NCBI GenBank assembly: GCA_011389685.1
Contig: JAABTV010000003.1
Location: 1-64,000, forward strand
DNA from: Paracoccaceae bacterium
GTDB taxonomy: Bacteria; Pseudomonadota; Alphaproteobacteria; Rhodobacterales; Rhodobacteraceae
Reading direction: 5' to 3'
DNA: 64,000 bases
In this document: in pieces, positions 9,014 to 17,432 of the stretch
Position numbering within the stretch: the stretch's first letter is position 1
Layout of the letters: the number at the start of each line of letters is the position of its first letter
Position numbers and translations under genes: made by a program
The notes under the pieces: generated by a model
What the model was told of the DNA's origin: nothing
Seen by the model: the letters and a program-made list of their open reading frames with translations, nothing else
Databases searched by the model: none

Positions 9014-9610
9014 ATGACCCGAATCGCCCCGCTTATCGCCTTGCTGGGACCGCTGGCCGTCACCGCACCGGCACAGGCCGACACATCACCCTATGCCGGG
9101 CCCTATGCCGGGGAAGAGACCCGCGAGATCAAGGCCCTCTCGGAGAGCGATCTCGACGAGCTGCGCCGTGGCGGGGGCTGGGGGCTGGCGCTGGCGGCGG
9201 AACTGAACGGCGTGCCGGGGCCTGCGCATCTTCTGGAGTTGAAGGACCGGATCGGGCTGAGCGCGGCGCAGGTCGAGGCGATCGAGGCGATCTTTGCGCG
9301 TATGCAGGCCGATGCCAGGGCGGCGGGCGCGCGCCTGATCGCCGCCGAGGCCGCGATCGAGGCCGCGTTTCGCGCCGGGGACCTCGGCCCGGAGGAGCTG
9401 CGCGCGCTGATCGACAGGGCGGCGGCGGCGCGGGCCGATCTGCGCCATGTCCACCTGTTGCGCCATCTCGAAACGCCGCCCCTGCTCAGCGCCGATCAGA
9501 TCGCGCGCTATAACGCGCTGCGCGGTTACGGGGTGGGCGGGCCCTGCGACATGGTTCCCGAAGGCCATGACCCGGCGATGTGGCGCAAGCACAATAATTG
9601 CGAGGAGTGA
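9014..9610 (+). CDS. Spy/CpxP-like periplasmic protein
   Basis: The 198-residue protein has a signal peptide (MTRIAPLIALLG... cut after PAQA, about residue 22). The mature part is helical and Ala/Leu/Glu-rich, with LKDRIGLSAAQVEAIEAIF and a second LLSADQIARYNALRG. These are reminiscent of the LTxxQ repeats of the Spy/CpxP/zinc-resistance family, which act as periplasmic chaperones or metal-responsive sensors. An AGGAGACAAG ribosome site precedes ATG 9014. Its only neighbour in orientation is the divergent Crp/Fnr gene, which is the natural candidate regulator. The C-terminus is basic and Cys-containing (WRKHNNCEE). The family call is by helical pattern and motif, not by strong identity. Confidence 0.7.
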   Translation: MTRIAPLIALLGPLAVTAPAQADTSPYAGPYAGEETREIKALSESDLDELRRGGGWGLALAAELNGVPGPAHLLELKDRIGLSAAQVEAIEAIFARMQADARAAGARLIAAEAAIEAAFRAGDLGPEELRALIDRAAAARADLRHVHLLRHLETPPLLSADQIARYNALRGYGVGGPCDMVPEGHDPAMWRKHNNCEE

Positions 9611-9678
9611 GCGTGGGGGGGTGAGACCGGACCGCCGGCACGCCCTGTGGATGTCACACCGGAACGGAATCAGTCCTG

Positions 9679-9730
9679 CCCGCCCCGGCTCAAGGCCGGG
9701 GCGGGTGTTTCCCATCAAACGCGACACGCC
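9679..9730. terminator. G+C-rich hairpin followed by short dispersed repeat
   Basis: CCCGCCCCGGC-TCAAG-GCCGGGGCGGG (9679-9705) is an 11-bp perfect stem followed by TGTTT. It lies between the convergent ends of the Spy-like gene and the molybdoenzyme gene. Directly after it, 9714-9730 reads ATCAAACGCGACACGCC, one of four copies of a short repeat in this window. Confidence 0.65.
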
Positions 9731-9749
9731 CCGGGCGGGCGATGCGCGA

Positions 9750-12059
9750 TCAGGCCGGGCGGATGCGCAGGATCACCGGCGGGGCCGTGCCGACCGTGAC
9801 CGGGGGCACGTCGCCCGCTGCCTCGACCTCGACTAGGCAGGAATGCGCGATCGGGCCCTGGGCCAGTTTCGACGTGCCCTTGTCGGGGGTGAGCGTGTTG
9901 GGGTTGCCATGGATGCAGGTTTCGCCCATGGGCTCATACCACGCTCCGGTGGCGATCTGGATCACGCCGGGGCGGATCTCGTCGCTGATCCTGAGCCCGG
10001 CAAGGCTGGCCCCGCGCGCATTGTAGAGGCGCACCACTTGGCCTTCGCTGAGGCCGCGCGCGGCGGCGTCGTCGGGGTGCATCAGGACCGGCTCGCGCCC
10101 GGCCACGCGGTCGGCGCGGCTGAGCGTGCCGTGGTCGATCTGGCTGTGCAGCCTGGTTTTCGGCTGGTTCGAGATCATGTGCAGCGCGGTGCCGGCGCCC
10201 GGTTTGCCCAGCCATTCCAGCGGCTCGATCCAGGCCGGGTGGCCCGGGCAGTCGTCATAGCCGAACCCGGCGATGGTCTCCGAGAAAATCTCGATCCTGC
10301 CGCTGGGGGTCTTCAATGGTCGCGCCTCGGGATCGGCGCGGAACGCCTCCATCATCACGGTCTGTTTCCCGGGCGCGGGAACCCGGTGCCAGCCGATGCG
10401 GCGCAACTCGTCCAGCGGTGGGAGTTCGACGCCGCCACGCGACGCCGCCTGCCGTGACAGATCGTAAAGCCAGCGTTGCCAGTCGGCGGCGCTGCGCCCT
10501 TCGGTGAACGCCTCTTCCACGTCCATCGCCGCCGCGATCCCCCGGAAGATCTCGTGATCGTCGCGCGCCGCGCCGGCCGGTTCGGCGGCCTTGTCCATCA
10601 TGGTGATGAACGGGTCCTTGGGCGACATGGCGATGTCGTCACGCTCAAGCGGGGTGGTGCAGGGCAGCACGATGTCGGCATGCCGCGCAAGGCTGTTCCA
10701 GCACCATTCGTTCACGATGATCGTGTCGGGGCGCGCCCAGGCCCGGCGCAGGCGGTTGAGGTCCTGGTGGTGGTGAAACGGGTTGCCCCCCGCCCACCAG
10801 ATGAGCCGCACATCGGGATAGGTGAGGGTGCGGCCGTTGTAGTCGACCGTGCCGCCGGGATTTTCGAGCATGTCGGTGACCCGCGCCACGGGGATGTAAT
10901 CAGCCACCGGGTTCTGGCCCTGCGGAAAGGCGGCATAGGGCACCTGTTTGCGGTTCAGCCCGGTGTGGTTCATCGCCGAATAGCCGAACCCCACGCCGCC
11001 GCCGGGCAGGCCGATCTGCCCCAGCATCGCGGCCAGCGTGATCGCCGCCCAATAGGGTTGTTCGCCATGATCCTGCCGGGTGAGCGCATAGGCGACCGAG
11101 ATCTTCGTGCGCCCGCTTGCCATGCGCCGCGCCAGATCGCGGATCGTCGCGGCCGGGATCTCGGTGATCGCGGCGGCCCAGTCGGCGGTTTTCGGTTGGC
11201 CATCGCTTTTACCCGTGAGGTAGGCCGCGAACCGGTCGAACCCCACGGTGTAGCGGTCGAGAAAGGCGCGGTCATGCAGCCCCTCGGTCAGGATCACATG
11301 CGCCAGCCCCAGCATCAGCGCGGCATCGGTCGAGGGTCTGAGCGCGAGCCAGTCGGCATCGACCTGGCCCATCACATCGGCCCGCAAGGGCGAGATGTTG
11401 ACAAAGCCCGTGCCCGCCTCATGCGCCGCCAGAACGCCCGCCTTTTGCACATGCGCGCCGGTGCCGCCCTGCGTGATCTGCCCGTTCTTGAGCGGCACAC
11501 CGCCGAAGGCCACGAACAGGTCGCAATGCGCGGCAATCGAGTCCCAGGATGTCATCCGGTCGAGAAAGCCGCGAAAATCGCCCAGCACATGCGGCACGAT
11601 CACCTCGGCGGCGGCAAAACTGTAGGTGTTGACCGACGAGGTGAACCCGCCCACGAGATTGAGGAACCGCTTGAGCTGTCCCTGTGCGTGGTGGAACCGC
11701 CCGGCGCTGGCCCAGCCATAGGAGCCGGCATAGATCGCCCGGTTGCCATGCGCGCGCCGCACCCGCCCGATCTCGTCCGCGATCAGGCGATTGACCTCGT
11801 CCCATGTGACCTCGACGAATTCTTCCGATCCGCGCCGCGCGCCACCCGTGCCCGGTCCGCCTTCGAGCCAGCTTCGCCGCACCGCCGGGGCGGTGATGCG
11901 CAGCGCATCGGTGCGCGTCTCGACCATACCCTGCCCGATGGGCGAGGGGTCGGGGTCATGCTCGAACGGGATCACCCCGGTCAACTCGCCATTCTCGGCC
12001 TCGACCCAGTAGGTGCCCCAATGGCTGTTGGTGATCGGTCTGCGGTGCGGGTTGCTCAT
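9750..12059 (-). CDS. Molybdopterin S/N-oxide reductase, BisC/DMSO-reductase type, cytoplasmic
   Basis: The 769-residue protein is a member of the DMSO reductase family of bis-MGD enzymes. It has YAGSYGWASAGRFHHAQ, then GGFTSSVNTYS. Ser147 in the latter aligns with the Ser that ligates molybdenum in DMSO, TMAO and biotin sulfoxide reductases. It also has WAGGNPFHHHQDLNRL, RHADIVLPCTTPLERDD and the C-terminal DKGTSKLAQGP. The N-terminus lacks the twin-arginine signal and an iron-sulfur motif, so it should stay in the cytoplasm like biotin/methionine sulfoxide reductases. A GGGAGACAGAAG ribosome site precedes ATG 12059. No dedicated chaperone or c-type cytochrome partner is nearby. The MarR gene upstream (72 bases away, same strand) is the only evident regulator. 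Confidence 0.9.
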   Translation of the reverse strand: MSNPHRRPITNSHWGTYWVEAENGELTGVIPFEHDPDPSPIGQGMVETRTDALRITAPAVRRSWLEGGPGTGGARRGSEEFVEVTWDEVNRLIADEIGRVRRAHGNRAIYAGSYGWASAGRFHHAQGQLKRFLNLVGGFTSSVNTYSFAAAEVIVPHVLGDFRGFLDRMTSWDSIAAHCDLFVAFGGVPLKNGQITQGGTGAHVQKAGVLAAHEAGTGFVNISPLRADVMGQVDADWLALRPSTDAALMLGLAHVILTEGLHDRAFLDRYTVGFDRFAAYLTGKSDGQPKTADWAAAITEIPAATIRDLARRMASGRTKISVAYALTRQDHGEQPYWAAITLAAMLGQIGLPGGGVGFGYSAMNHTGLNRKQVPYAAFPQGQNPVADYIPVARVTDMLENPGGTVDYNGRTLTYPDVRLIWWAGGNPFHHHQDLNRLRRAWARPDTIIVNEWCWNSLARHADIVLPCTTPLERDDIAMSPKDPFITMMDKAAEPAGAARDDHEIFRGIAAAMDVEEAFTEGRSAADWQRWLYDLSRQAASRGGVELPPLDELRRIGWHRVPAPGKQTVMMEAFRADPEARPLKTPSGRIEIFSETIAGFGYDDCPGHPAWIEPLEWLGKPGAGTALHMISNQPKTRLHSQIDHGTLSRADRVAGREPVLMHPDDAAARGLSEGQVVRLYNARGASLAGLRISDEIRPGVIQIATGAWYEPMGETCIHGNPNTLTPDKGTSKLAQGPIAHSCLVEVEAAGDVPPVTVGTAPPVILRIRPA

Positions 12060-12131
12060 CTTCTGTCTCCCTCGGGGCGTGGTGCTGCGAAAGATTTGCC
12101 CAAAGCGAGAGGGATGGCAAGCGGTGGAGGA

Positions 12132-12713
12132 TCACGCCTTGCCGCCGTCGCGTTCCGGCGTTTCGACGTTTTTCTGCATTCGCCGGATGAACCCCATGAG
12201 TTGCGCCCGTTCCGCGCGCGAGAACCCGTCGACGATGCGTTGCGTGTGTTTCATGGTGATGTCGCGCACCGTCTCGTAGCGGCTGCGCCCGGCTTGGGTC
12301 ATCGAGATCGTGCGCGCCCGGCCGTCGCTGGACGAGCGCGCATTCTCGACCAGCCCTTCGGATTTCATCCGTTGCAGCATCCGGCTCAGGGTCGATTGCT
12401 CGATCATCGCGTAATGGGCCAGGTCGTTGACCGTGGCCGCGCCGGCGTGGTCGAGCACCGCCATCACCCGCCAGATCGAGATCGAAAGGCCGTGGCTGCG
12501 CAATTCGCGATCGAGATACCGGTTCATGCGGTGGCTCAGGCGGTTGATCTGATAGGGGATGATCGTGTCGAGCAACAGCCGGCTGGCGTGGCCGGACTGG
12601 CCGGATTGGCCGCGCGGGTCGTCTTCGAGGGATTGGTCGGGTCTGGCCTGATCGTCCACCGTGGCATCCTTTGCGCCCGGCGCGTGGGGCGGCGCCGGTA
12701 TGTGAAAATTCAT
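12132..12713 (-). CDS. MarR-family regulator
   Basis: The 193-residue protein has a variable N-terminal extension of about 40 residues, then a MarR winged-helix domain with NDLAHYAMIEQSTLSRMLQRM as recognition region and the wing around SSSDGRARTISMT. Such proteins usually repress genes for aromatic or redox metabolism and release DNA upon ligand binding. The ATG at 12713 lies inside an A+T-rich stretch (12707-12721), which may be an autoregulatory site. The nearest GGAGG is about 14 bases upstream, too far for a good ribosome site. It precedes the molybdoenzyme gene and is divergent from iorA, whose upstream inverted repeat is a candidate target. Confidence 0.85.
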   Translation of the reverse strand: MNFHIPAPPHAPGAKDATVDDQARPDQSLEDDPRGQSGQSGHASRLLLDTIIPYQINRLSHRMNRYLDRELRSHGLSISIWRVMAVLDHAGAATVNDLAHYAMIEQSTLSRMLQRMKSEGLVENARSSSDGRARTISMTQAGRSRYETVRDITMKHTQRIVDGFSRAERAQLMGFIRRMQKNVETPERDGGKA

Positions 12714-13121
12714 ATATAATTCGCGATCCTCCGACAAGCCCGTGCGCAGCACGCGGCGCGGCCGACCACGGCGATCGAACGGGCGGAACAGTCTGGCAAA
12801 AGACAAATGCCTGAGGCTCGACCTTGTGGCATGGCCCGCCCGGAACGGCGGCGCAGCCGCCCGGGCAGCACACGGCCGCCCCGTCGTGCCGGAGGCACGC
12901 CTTCGGCGTGACCGGGTGCTTTTGATGGGTTGCGCGTCGCTCGAAGCGGGGACAGACTTTGCAAGATAAACTGCCCTGCTCTGGTGTGGTGAGCACCCGA
13001 CCGCGGCCATGTGCGGCCCTATCGTTGGGCGCAAGCTGATCCCATTCGCCGCAACATGCTATAAGCGGCAATGCGCCCCCTGTCCGTTGACAGGCCTGGG
13101 CGCTGCGGATTGACCGGTCGA
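12714..13121. repeat. Interspersed structured repeat, copy A
   Basis: From 12834 to about 13037 the sequence matches, nearly base for base, the copy at 50037-50281, with a shorter relative at 56834-56910. It contains small hairpins, for example GTGCCGGAGGCAC and CACGCC-TTC-GGCGTG, and ends near CGTTGGGC. In the second hairpin the only change from copy B is in the loop. Short open frames on both strands through the element look like chance. The rest of this divergent region holds the MarR 5' side and the iorA promoter. No gene is recognised. Confidence 0.7.
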
Positions 13122-13147
13122 AATTTATATGCAAAGTAATATAAATT
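13122..13147 (+). promoter_or_regulatory. Inverted repeat upstream of iorA, candidate operator
   Basis: AATTTATAT-N8-ATATAAATT is a perfect 9-bp inverted repeat in otherwise G+C-rich DNA, 20 bases before the iorA ATG at 13168. Its A+T content makes it both a possible -10 region and a typical MarR-type operator. The adjacent MarR gene (12132-12713) is the obvious candidate ligand-responsive regulator. Confidence 0.6.
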
Positions 13148-13167
13148 GTCCGGGCAGGGGGAGAGAC

Positions 13168-15327
13168 ATGGCCGAGCGGTCTTTCAGGAAAGAGGTGCAG
13201 CAGCTGCGCATCGGCGCGGGCGAGACGTTTCGCGGCGAGGGTATCCTGGCCATCACCAAGGCGCTTCTGGAGAACGGGGTCGGCTATGTCGGCGGGTATC
13301 AAGGCGCGCCGATCAGTCATCTGATGGATGTTCTGGCGGATGCCGAGGACATCCTGGCCGAACTCGGTGTGCGCTTCGAGGCCAATGCCTCGGAGGCGGC
13401 GGCGACGGCGATGCTGGCCGCGTCGGTTCATTATCCGATCCGGGGCGCGGTGACCTACAAGGGGCCGGTGGGGGCCAACGTGGCCTCGGACGCGCTGGCC
13501 AATCTGGCCTCGGGCGGGGTCAAGGGCGGCGCGTTGGTGATCGTGGGCGAGGATTACGGCGAAGGCTCGTCGATCATGCAGGAACGCAGCCACGCCTATG
13601 CCATGAAATCGGGCATATGGCTGCTCGATCCGCGGCCGAACCTGCCCTCGATCACCGAGGCGGTGCGCAACGGGTTCGAACTGTCCGAGGCATCGAACAC
13701 GCCGGTCATGATGATGGTGCGGATTCGCGCCTGTCATGTCCATGGCGCGTTCGAGGCGCGCGACAACGTGGCGCCGCCGCTGAGTGTGCGCGACGCCCTG
13801 TCGAACCCGCAGCGCGATACGTCGCGTATCGTGCTGCCACCCTATTCCTACCGGCACGAACAGGAAAAGGTGACGCAGCGCCTGCCCGCCGCGCTTGACC
13901 ATATCCGCGCGCATGGCCTCAACGAGCGGTTCGGCCCGGAAACGGCGCCGGTGGGCATCGTGGTGCAGGGCGGCATGTATAACGGACTGATCCGGGCGCT
14001 GCAGCGGCTGGGATTGGCCGATCTGCATGGTGACAGCCTGGTCCCGCTTTACGTGATGAACGTGGCCTATCCGGTGGTCGAGGACGAATTCCTGGAATTC
14101 GCGGAGGGCAAGGAGGCGGTCCTTGTGGTCGAGGAAGGCACGCCCGGTTTCATCGAACAGGCGCTGCGCGCGGCGCTGCACAAGGCCGGGTCGGCCCGCA
14201 CCATCGAGGGCAAGGGGGTGTTGCCCGAAGCGGGCGAACTCACCGGGCGGGTGATGCTTGACGGGGTTGCGCGCTTTCTGCGGGCGCATGCGCCCGGTCT
14301 GCTGCCGGCCGAGGTGCGCGCGCCCAACCGCGATGCGCCGCCGCCAGCGCCGGACCTGTCGGACGCGGTGCCGATCCGACCGCCGGGCTTTTGCACCGGC
14401 TGTCCGGAAAGGCCGATCTTCGCGGCGATGAAACTGGTCGAGGAGGAACTGGGTCAGCATCAGGTGGCGGGCGATATCGGCTGTCACCTGTTTTCGACCA
14501 TGCCGCCGTTTTTCATCGGCGGCACGACCATGGGCTATGGCCTGGGCGGTGCGTCGAACGCGGCCTTCGATGGCGGCGGCGAAAAGCGGTCGATCTCGAT
14601 CATGGGCGATGGCGGGTTCTGGCATAACGGGCTGACCTCGTCGATCGGCAATGCGGTCTTCAACCGCTCCGACGGGGTCACGATCATCGTGGACAACTAC
14701 TATTCCGCCGCCACCGGCGGGCAGGATGTGATGTCGAGCCGTGCCGACAACCCGTCGAAATCGACCGGGCACCCGATCTCGAAGGCGCTGGAGGGGGTGG
14801 GTGTCGGCTGGATCCGGCAGATCGACCGCACCTATGACGTGACGAAGATGCGCGACACGCTGCGCGAGGCGCTGACCACCGATCACGCGGGGCCCAAGGT
14901 CATCATCGCGTCGTCGGAATGCATGCTGAACCGCCAGCGCCGCGAACGGCCGCAACTGCAGGCGGCGATCCGCGAGGGCCGCCGTGCGGAGAAACCGAAA
15001 TTCGGCGTCGATGAAGAGGTCTGCACCGGCGATCATGCCTGCATGCGGCTTTCGGGCTGTCCGTCGCTCACGCTGAAAATGCCCGACGATCCGCTGCGCG
15101 ACGATCCGGTGGCCTATATCGACCAGACCTGTGTCGGGTGCGGAAACTGCGGCGAGGTGGCGGATGCCGCGGCGCTTTGCCCGTCGTTCTACCGGGCCGA
15201 TCTGGTCCACAACCCGCGCCGTTTCGAAGCCTGGCTTGCGCGGCTGCGCGCGCGTGTCATCGCCTGGTTGCAGGGGCGTCGCGACGCAAGGCGTCTCACA
15301 TGGGGCACGGCGGAGGGGCAGGGATGA
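13168..15327 (+). CDS. iorA: Indolepyruvate:ferredoxin oxidoreductase, alpha subunit
   Basis: This subunit oxidatively decarboxylates aryl-pyruvates from transaminated Trp, Phe and Tyr to aryl-acetyl-CoA, reducing ferredoxin. The 719-residue protein has an N-terminal pyruvate-binding domain (GGYQGAPISHLMDVL), a ThDP-binding domain with GDGGFWHNG near residue 480 ending in VDNYYSAATGG, and C-terminal ferredoxin-type Cys motifs, including CVGCGNC near residue 653. The start at 13168 follows GGGGAGAG, and an in-frame ATG at 13129 lies inside the inverted repeat and is rejected. The stop overlaps the iorB start (ATGA). In alphaproteobacteria IOR is used in aerobic aromatic amino acid catabolism. 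The nearby anthranilate operon makes that likely here too (inference). Confidence 0.93.
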   Translation: MAERSFRKEVQQLRIGAGETFRGEGILAITKALLENGVGYVGGYQGAPISHLMDVLADAEDILAELGVRFEANASEAAATAMLAASVHYPIRGAVTYKGPVGANVASDALANLASGGVKGGALVIVGEDYGEGSSIMQERSHAYAMKSGIWLLDPRPNLPSITEAVRNGFELSEASNTPVMMMVRIRACHVHGAFEARDNVAPPLSVRDALSNPQRDTSRIVLPPYSYRHEQEKVTQRLPAALDHIRAHGLNERFGPETAPVGIVVQGGMYNGLIRALQRLGLADLHGDSLVPLYVMNVAYPVVEDEFLEFAEGKEAVLVVEEGTPGFIEQALRAALHKAGSARTIEGKGVLPEAGELTGRVMLDGVARFLRAHAPGLLPAEVRAPNRDAPPPAPDLSDAVPIRPPGFCTGCPERPIFAAMKLVEEELGQHQVAGDIGCHLFSTMPPFFIGGTTMGYGLGGASNAAFDGGGEKRSISIMGDGGFWHNGLTSSIGNAVFNRSDGVTIIVDNYYSAATGGQDVMSSRADNPSKSTGHPISKALEGVGVGWIRQIDRTYDVTKMRDTLREALTTDHAGPKVIIASSECMLNRQRRERPQLQAAIREGRRAEKPKFGVDEEVCTGDHACMRLSGCPSLTLKMPDDPLRDDPVAYIDQTCVGCGNCGEVADAAALCPSFYRADLVHNPRRFEAWLARLRARVIAWLQGRRDARRLTWGTAEGQG

Positions 15328-16901
15328 ACGCGGCGCTGGGCGAACTCACCCCGGGCCGGCCGGATTCGCGCCTTTCGGGCATCGTCAAGCTGGCGATCTT
15401 TGCCGTGGGCGGGCAGGGCGGTGGCGTGCTCAATGGCTGGATCGTCGATCTGGCCGAGCGCAACGGTTTCGACGTGCAGGCGACATCGGTCGCGGGCGTG
15501 GCGCAACGCACCGGCGCCACGATCTATTACATCGAGATGCTGCCCCGGTCGGGCCGCGCGCCGGTGTTTGCGCTAGCGCCGGCCGAGGGCGATGTCGACA
15601 TCCTTCTGGCCGCCGAACTGATGGAGGCGGGCCGGGCCGTGATGCGGGGATTTGTGACGCCTGATCGCACCCGGGTCATCGCGTCGAGCCATCGGGCGCT
15701 GGCGACGGTGGAAAAGATGGTGCCGGGCAATGGCGCGGGCGATGGGCAGGCCGTCATGCGGGCGCTGCGGGACCAGGCGGCCGGGGTGGTCGCGTTCGAC
15801 ATGCAGGCCATCGCCGAGGAGGCCGGGACGGTCATTTCCTCGGCCTTGTTCGGCGCGTTGGCGGGGTCGGGTCATCTTCCCTTCGAGGTGGAGAGCTTTC
15901 GCGACACGGTGCGCGCCTCGGGGCGTGGCGTCGAGGCCAGCCTTGCGGCCTTCGAGCGGGCCTGCGCGGAGGCGCAGGGCGCGGCCGGGGCGGGGGGTGA
16001 AGCGCAGGCCGGAGAAGAGGCCGAAGAGCCAGCCGGAGCGGAGCGTCCGCGCGGGCCGGAGAGGCTCCTGGCGGAATACACCGCGCAGGAGGGGCGGATC
16101 GCGGAGTTGCCCGAACCGGTGCGGGCAACGGTGGCGGCCGGGCTGCGCAAGCTGGTCCGGTTCCAGGACCCGGCCTATGGCGCCGAATACCTCGACCGGC
16201 TCGAGGTGCTGGCGCGTGCCGATCACGATGCAGGCGGCGCGGCGCATGATTTCGCCTTTACCGCCACGGCGGCGAAATATCTTGCCAATGCCATGGCCTA
16301 TGACGACATCATCCGGGTTGCCGACGCCAAGACCCGTGTCGGACGGTTCGACCGCATCAGGTCAGAGGTCGACGCGCCGCCGCGCGCATTGACCCGCGTG
16401 ACCGAATACACCCATCCCGGCTCCGCCGAGGTGGTGAGCCTGATGCCCGCGGGTCTGGGCCGGCGGGTCGAGGCGCGGCCCGGCCTCGTGCGGTTCATCG
16501 ACCGGCTGGTCAACCGGGGCCGGCATATCCGCAGCGACCGGATCGGCGGTTTCGTTTCGCTTTACATGCTCGCCGGCTTGCGCCGGTGGCGGCGGGGGCT
16601 GTTGCGGCATGGCCGCGAGATGGCGCATATCGAAAGCTGGCTCGACACGGCGCAGGGACGCGTTTCGCGTGACTATGCGCTGGCCGTGGAAACCCTGCGC
16701 GCGCGCCGCCTGATCAAGGGGTACAGCGACACCCATATCCGGGGCCTGTCGAAATTCGACCGGGTGATGGCGGGGATTGCCATGGTCGAGCATCGTGACG
16801 ATGCGGCCGAATGGGCGCGCCGCCTGATCGATGCCGCACTGGCCGACGAGAAGGGCGAGGCGCTGGACGGGGCACGAAAGACCATCGAGAGCTTTGCCTG
16901 A
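15324..16901 (+). CDS. iorB: Indolepyruvate oxidoreductase beta subunit, long form
   Basis: The 525-residue protein has an N-terminal gamma-type 2-oxoacid oxidoreductase domain (residues about 20-225: VGGQGGGVLNGWIVDLA, GVAQRTGATIYYIE) and a long C-terminal extension of the DUF6537 type absent from the roughly 200-residue archaeal IorB. A low-complexity Ala/Gly/Glu stretch near residues 220-245 links the two. It partners IorA in the cytoplasm. The start ATG at 15324 overlaps the iorA stop, so the subunits are translationally coupled, and a GAGGGGCAGGG ribosome site lies inside iorA. The operon ends at the tandem hairpins that follow. Confidence 0.9.
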   Translation: MNAALGELTPGRPDSRLSGIVKLAIFAVGGQGGGVLNGWIVDLAERNGFDVQATSVAGVAQRTGATIYYIEMLPRSGRAPVFALAPAEGDVDILLAAELMEAGRAVMRGFVTPDRTRVIASSHRALATVEKMVPGNGAGDGQAVMRALRDQAAGVVAFDMQAIAEEAGTVISSALFGALAGSGHLPFEVESFRDTVRASGRGVEASLAAFERACAEAQGAAGAGGEAQAGEEAEEPAGAERPRGPERLLAEYTAQEGRIAELPEPVRATVAAGLRKLVRFQDPAYGAEYLDRLEVLARADHDAGGAAHDFAFTATAAKYLANAMAYDDIIRVADAKTRVGRFDRIRSEVDAPPRALTRVTEYTHPGSAEVVSLMPAGLGRRVEARPGLVRFIDRLVNRGRHIRSDRIGGFVSLYMLAGLRRWRRGLLRHGREMAHIESWLDTAQGRVSRDYALAVETLRARRLIKGYSDTHIRGLSKFDRVMAGIAMVEHRDDAAEWARRLIDAALADEKGEALDGARKTIESFA

Positions 16902-16960
16902 GCCCGGCCTTGAGCCGGGGCCTGTTACAAAGGTGTGAGGCCCCGGATCAGGGCCGGGGC
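16902..16960. terminator. Tandem hairpins after iorB
   Basis: Two G+C-rich stems follow the iorB stop. One is GCCCGGC-cttga-GCCGGGG (16902-16920); the other is GCCCCGG near 16940 pairing with CCGGGGC at 16954-16960. They separate the convergent iorB and RidA-type genes. The sequence resembles the hairpin at 9679, suggesting a dispersed terminator-like repeat. Confidence 0.6.
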
Positions 16961-16988
16961 GGGTGTTGCCAATATTAGGCGATGCGCC

Positions 16989-17393
16989 TTAGCCGCCGGG
17001 TTTCACAAAGGCCGTCGCCTCGATCTCCAGGAGCGCCTCGTCCTCGACCAGATCCTTTATGACAATCAAGGACATGGCCGGGAAATGCCGCCCCAGCACC
17101 CGGCGATAGGCCGCGCCGATCTCGCGTTGATGCGCCAGGTATTCAGCCTTGTCCTTCACGAACCATGTCAGCCGCCCGATATCGCCCACGTCCCCCCCCG
17201 CGGCCCGCGTGATTGCGGCGATGTTTTCAAGCGCTTGCTCCATCTGTCCGACGAAATCGTGATGCTCGAACACCTTTTGCGCATTCCATCCGATCTGGCC
17301 CGCGATATGCAGCGTGCCATCCTCCATCAACATCCCGTTGGCATAACCCAGGGCCGGGGCCCATCCTTCGGGTTGAATTGTTTTCGGGGCCAT
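16989..17393 (-). CDS. RidA/YjgF-family deaminase-like protein
   Basis: The 134-residue protein contains GQIGWNAQKVFEHHDFVGQMEQALENI and ends LLEIEATAFVKPGG, the layout of the RidA (YER057c/UK114) trimer. RidA itself hydrolyses reactive enamine/imine intermediates. Other subgroups include 2-aminomuconate deaminase and chorismatase-like proteins. The Arg that RidA uses to bind the substrate carboxylate, normally near the C-terminus, is not evident in the EIEATA segment, so canonical imine deamination is uncertain. Placement at the end of the anthranilate operon, 39 bases after kynA, suggests that it clears or converts an aminated ring-cleavage intermediate (inference). The start is ATG 17393. 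Confidence 0.85.
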   Translation of the reverse strand: MAPKTIQPEGWAPALGYANGMLMEDGTLHIAGQIGWNAQKVFEHHDFVGQMEQALENIAAITRAAGGDVGDIGRLTWFVKDKAEYLAHQREIGAAYRRVLGRHFPAMSLIVIKDLVEDEALLEIEATAFVKPGG

Positions 17394-17432
17394 GTTGCCT
17401 CTCCTCGTTCCGTCTCTTAACCTGTTGAAATC

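Noticed and set aside
12742-12969. Small open frames within structured copy A, matched at the peptide level by frames in copy B (50009-50307)
   Set aside because: The peptide similarity follows from the DNA repeat. Frames are open on both strands and are broken by the insert in copy B and the deletion in copy C, so a protein is unlikely.
11956-15210. 1084-codon antisense frame across the MarR gene, the repeat and iorA
   Set aside because: It is composed of low-complexity Arg/His-rich shadow of iorA and neighbours; no domain is seen.
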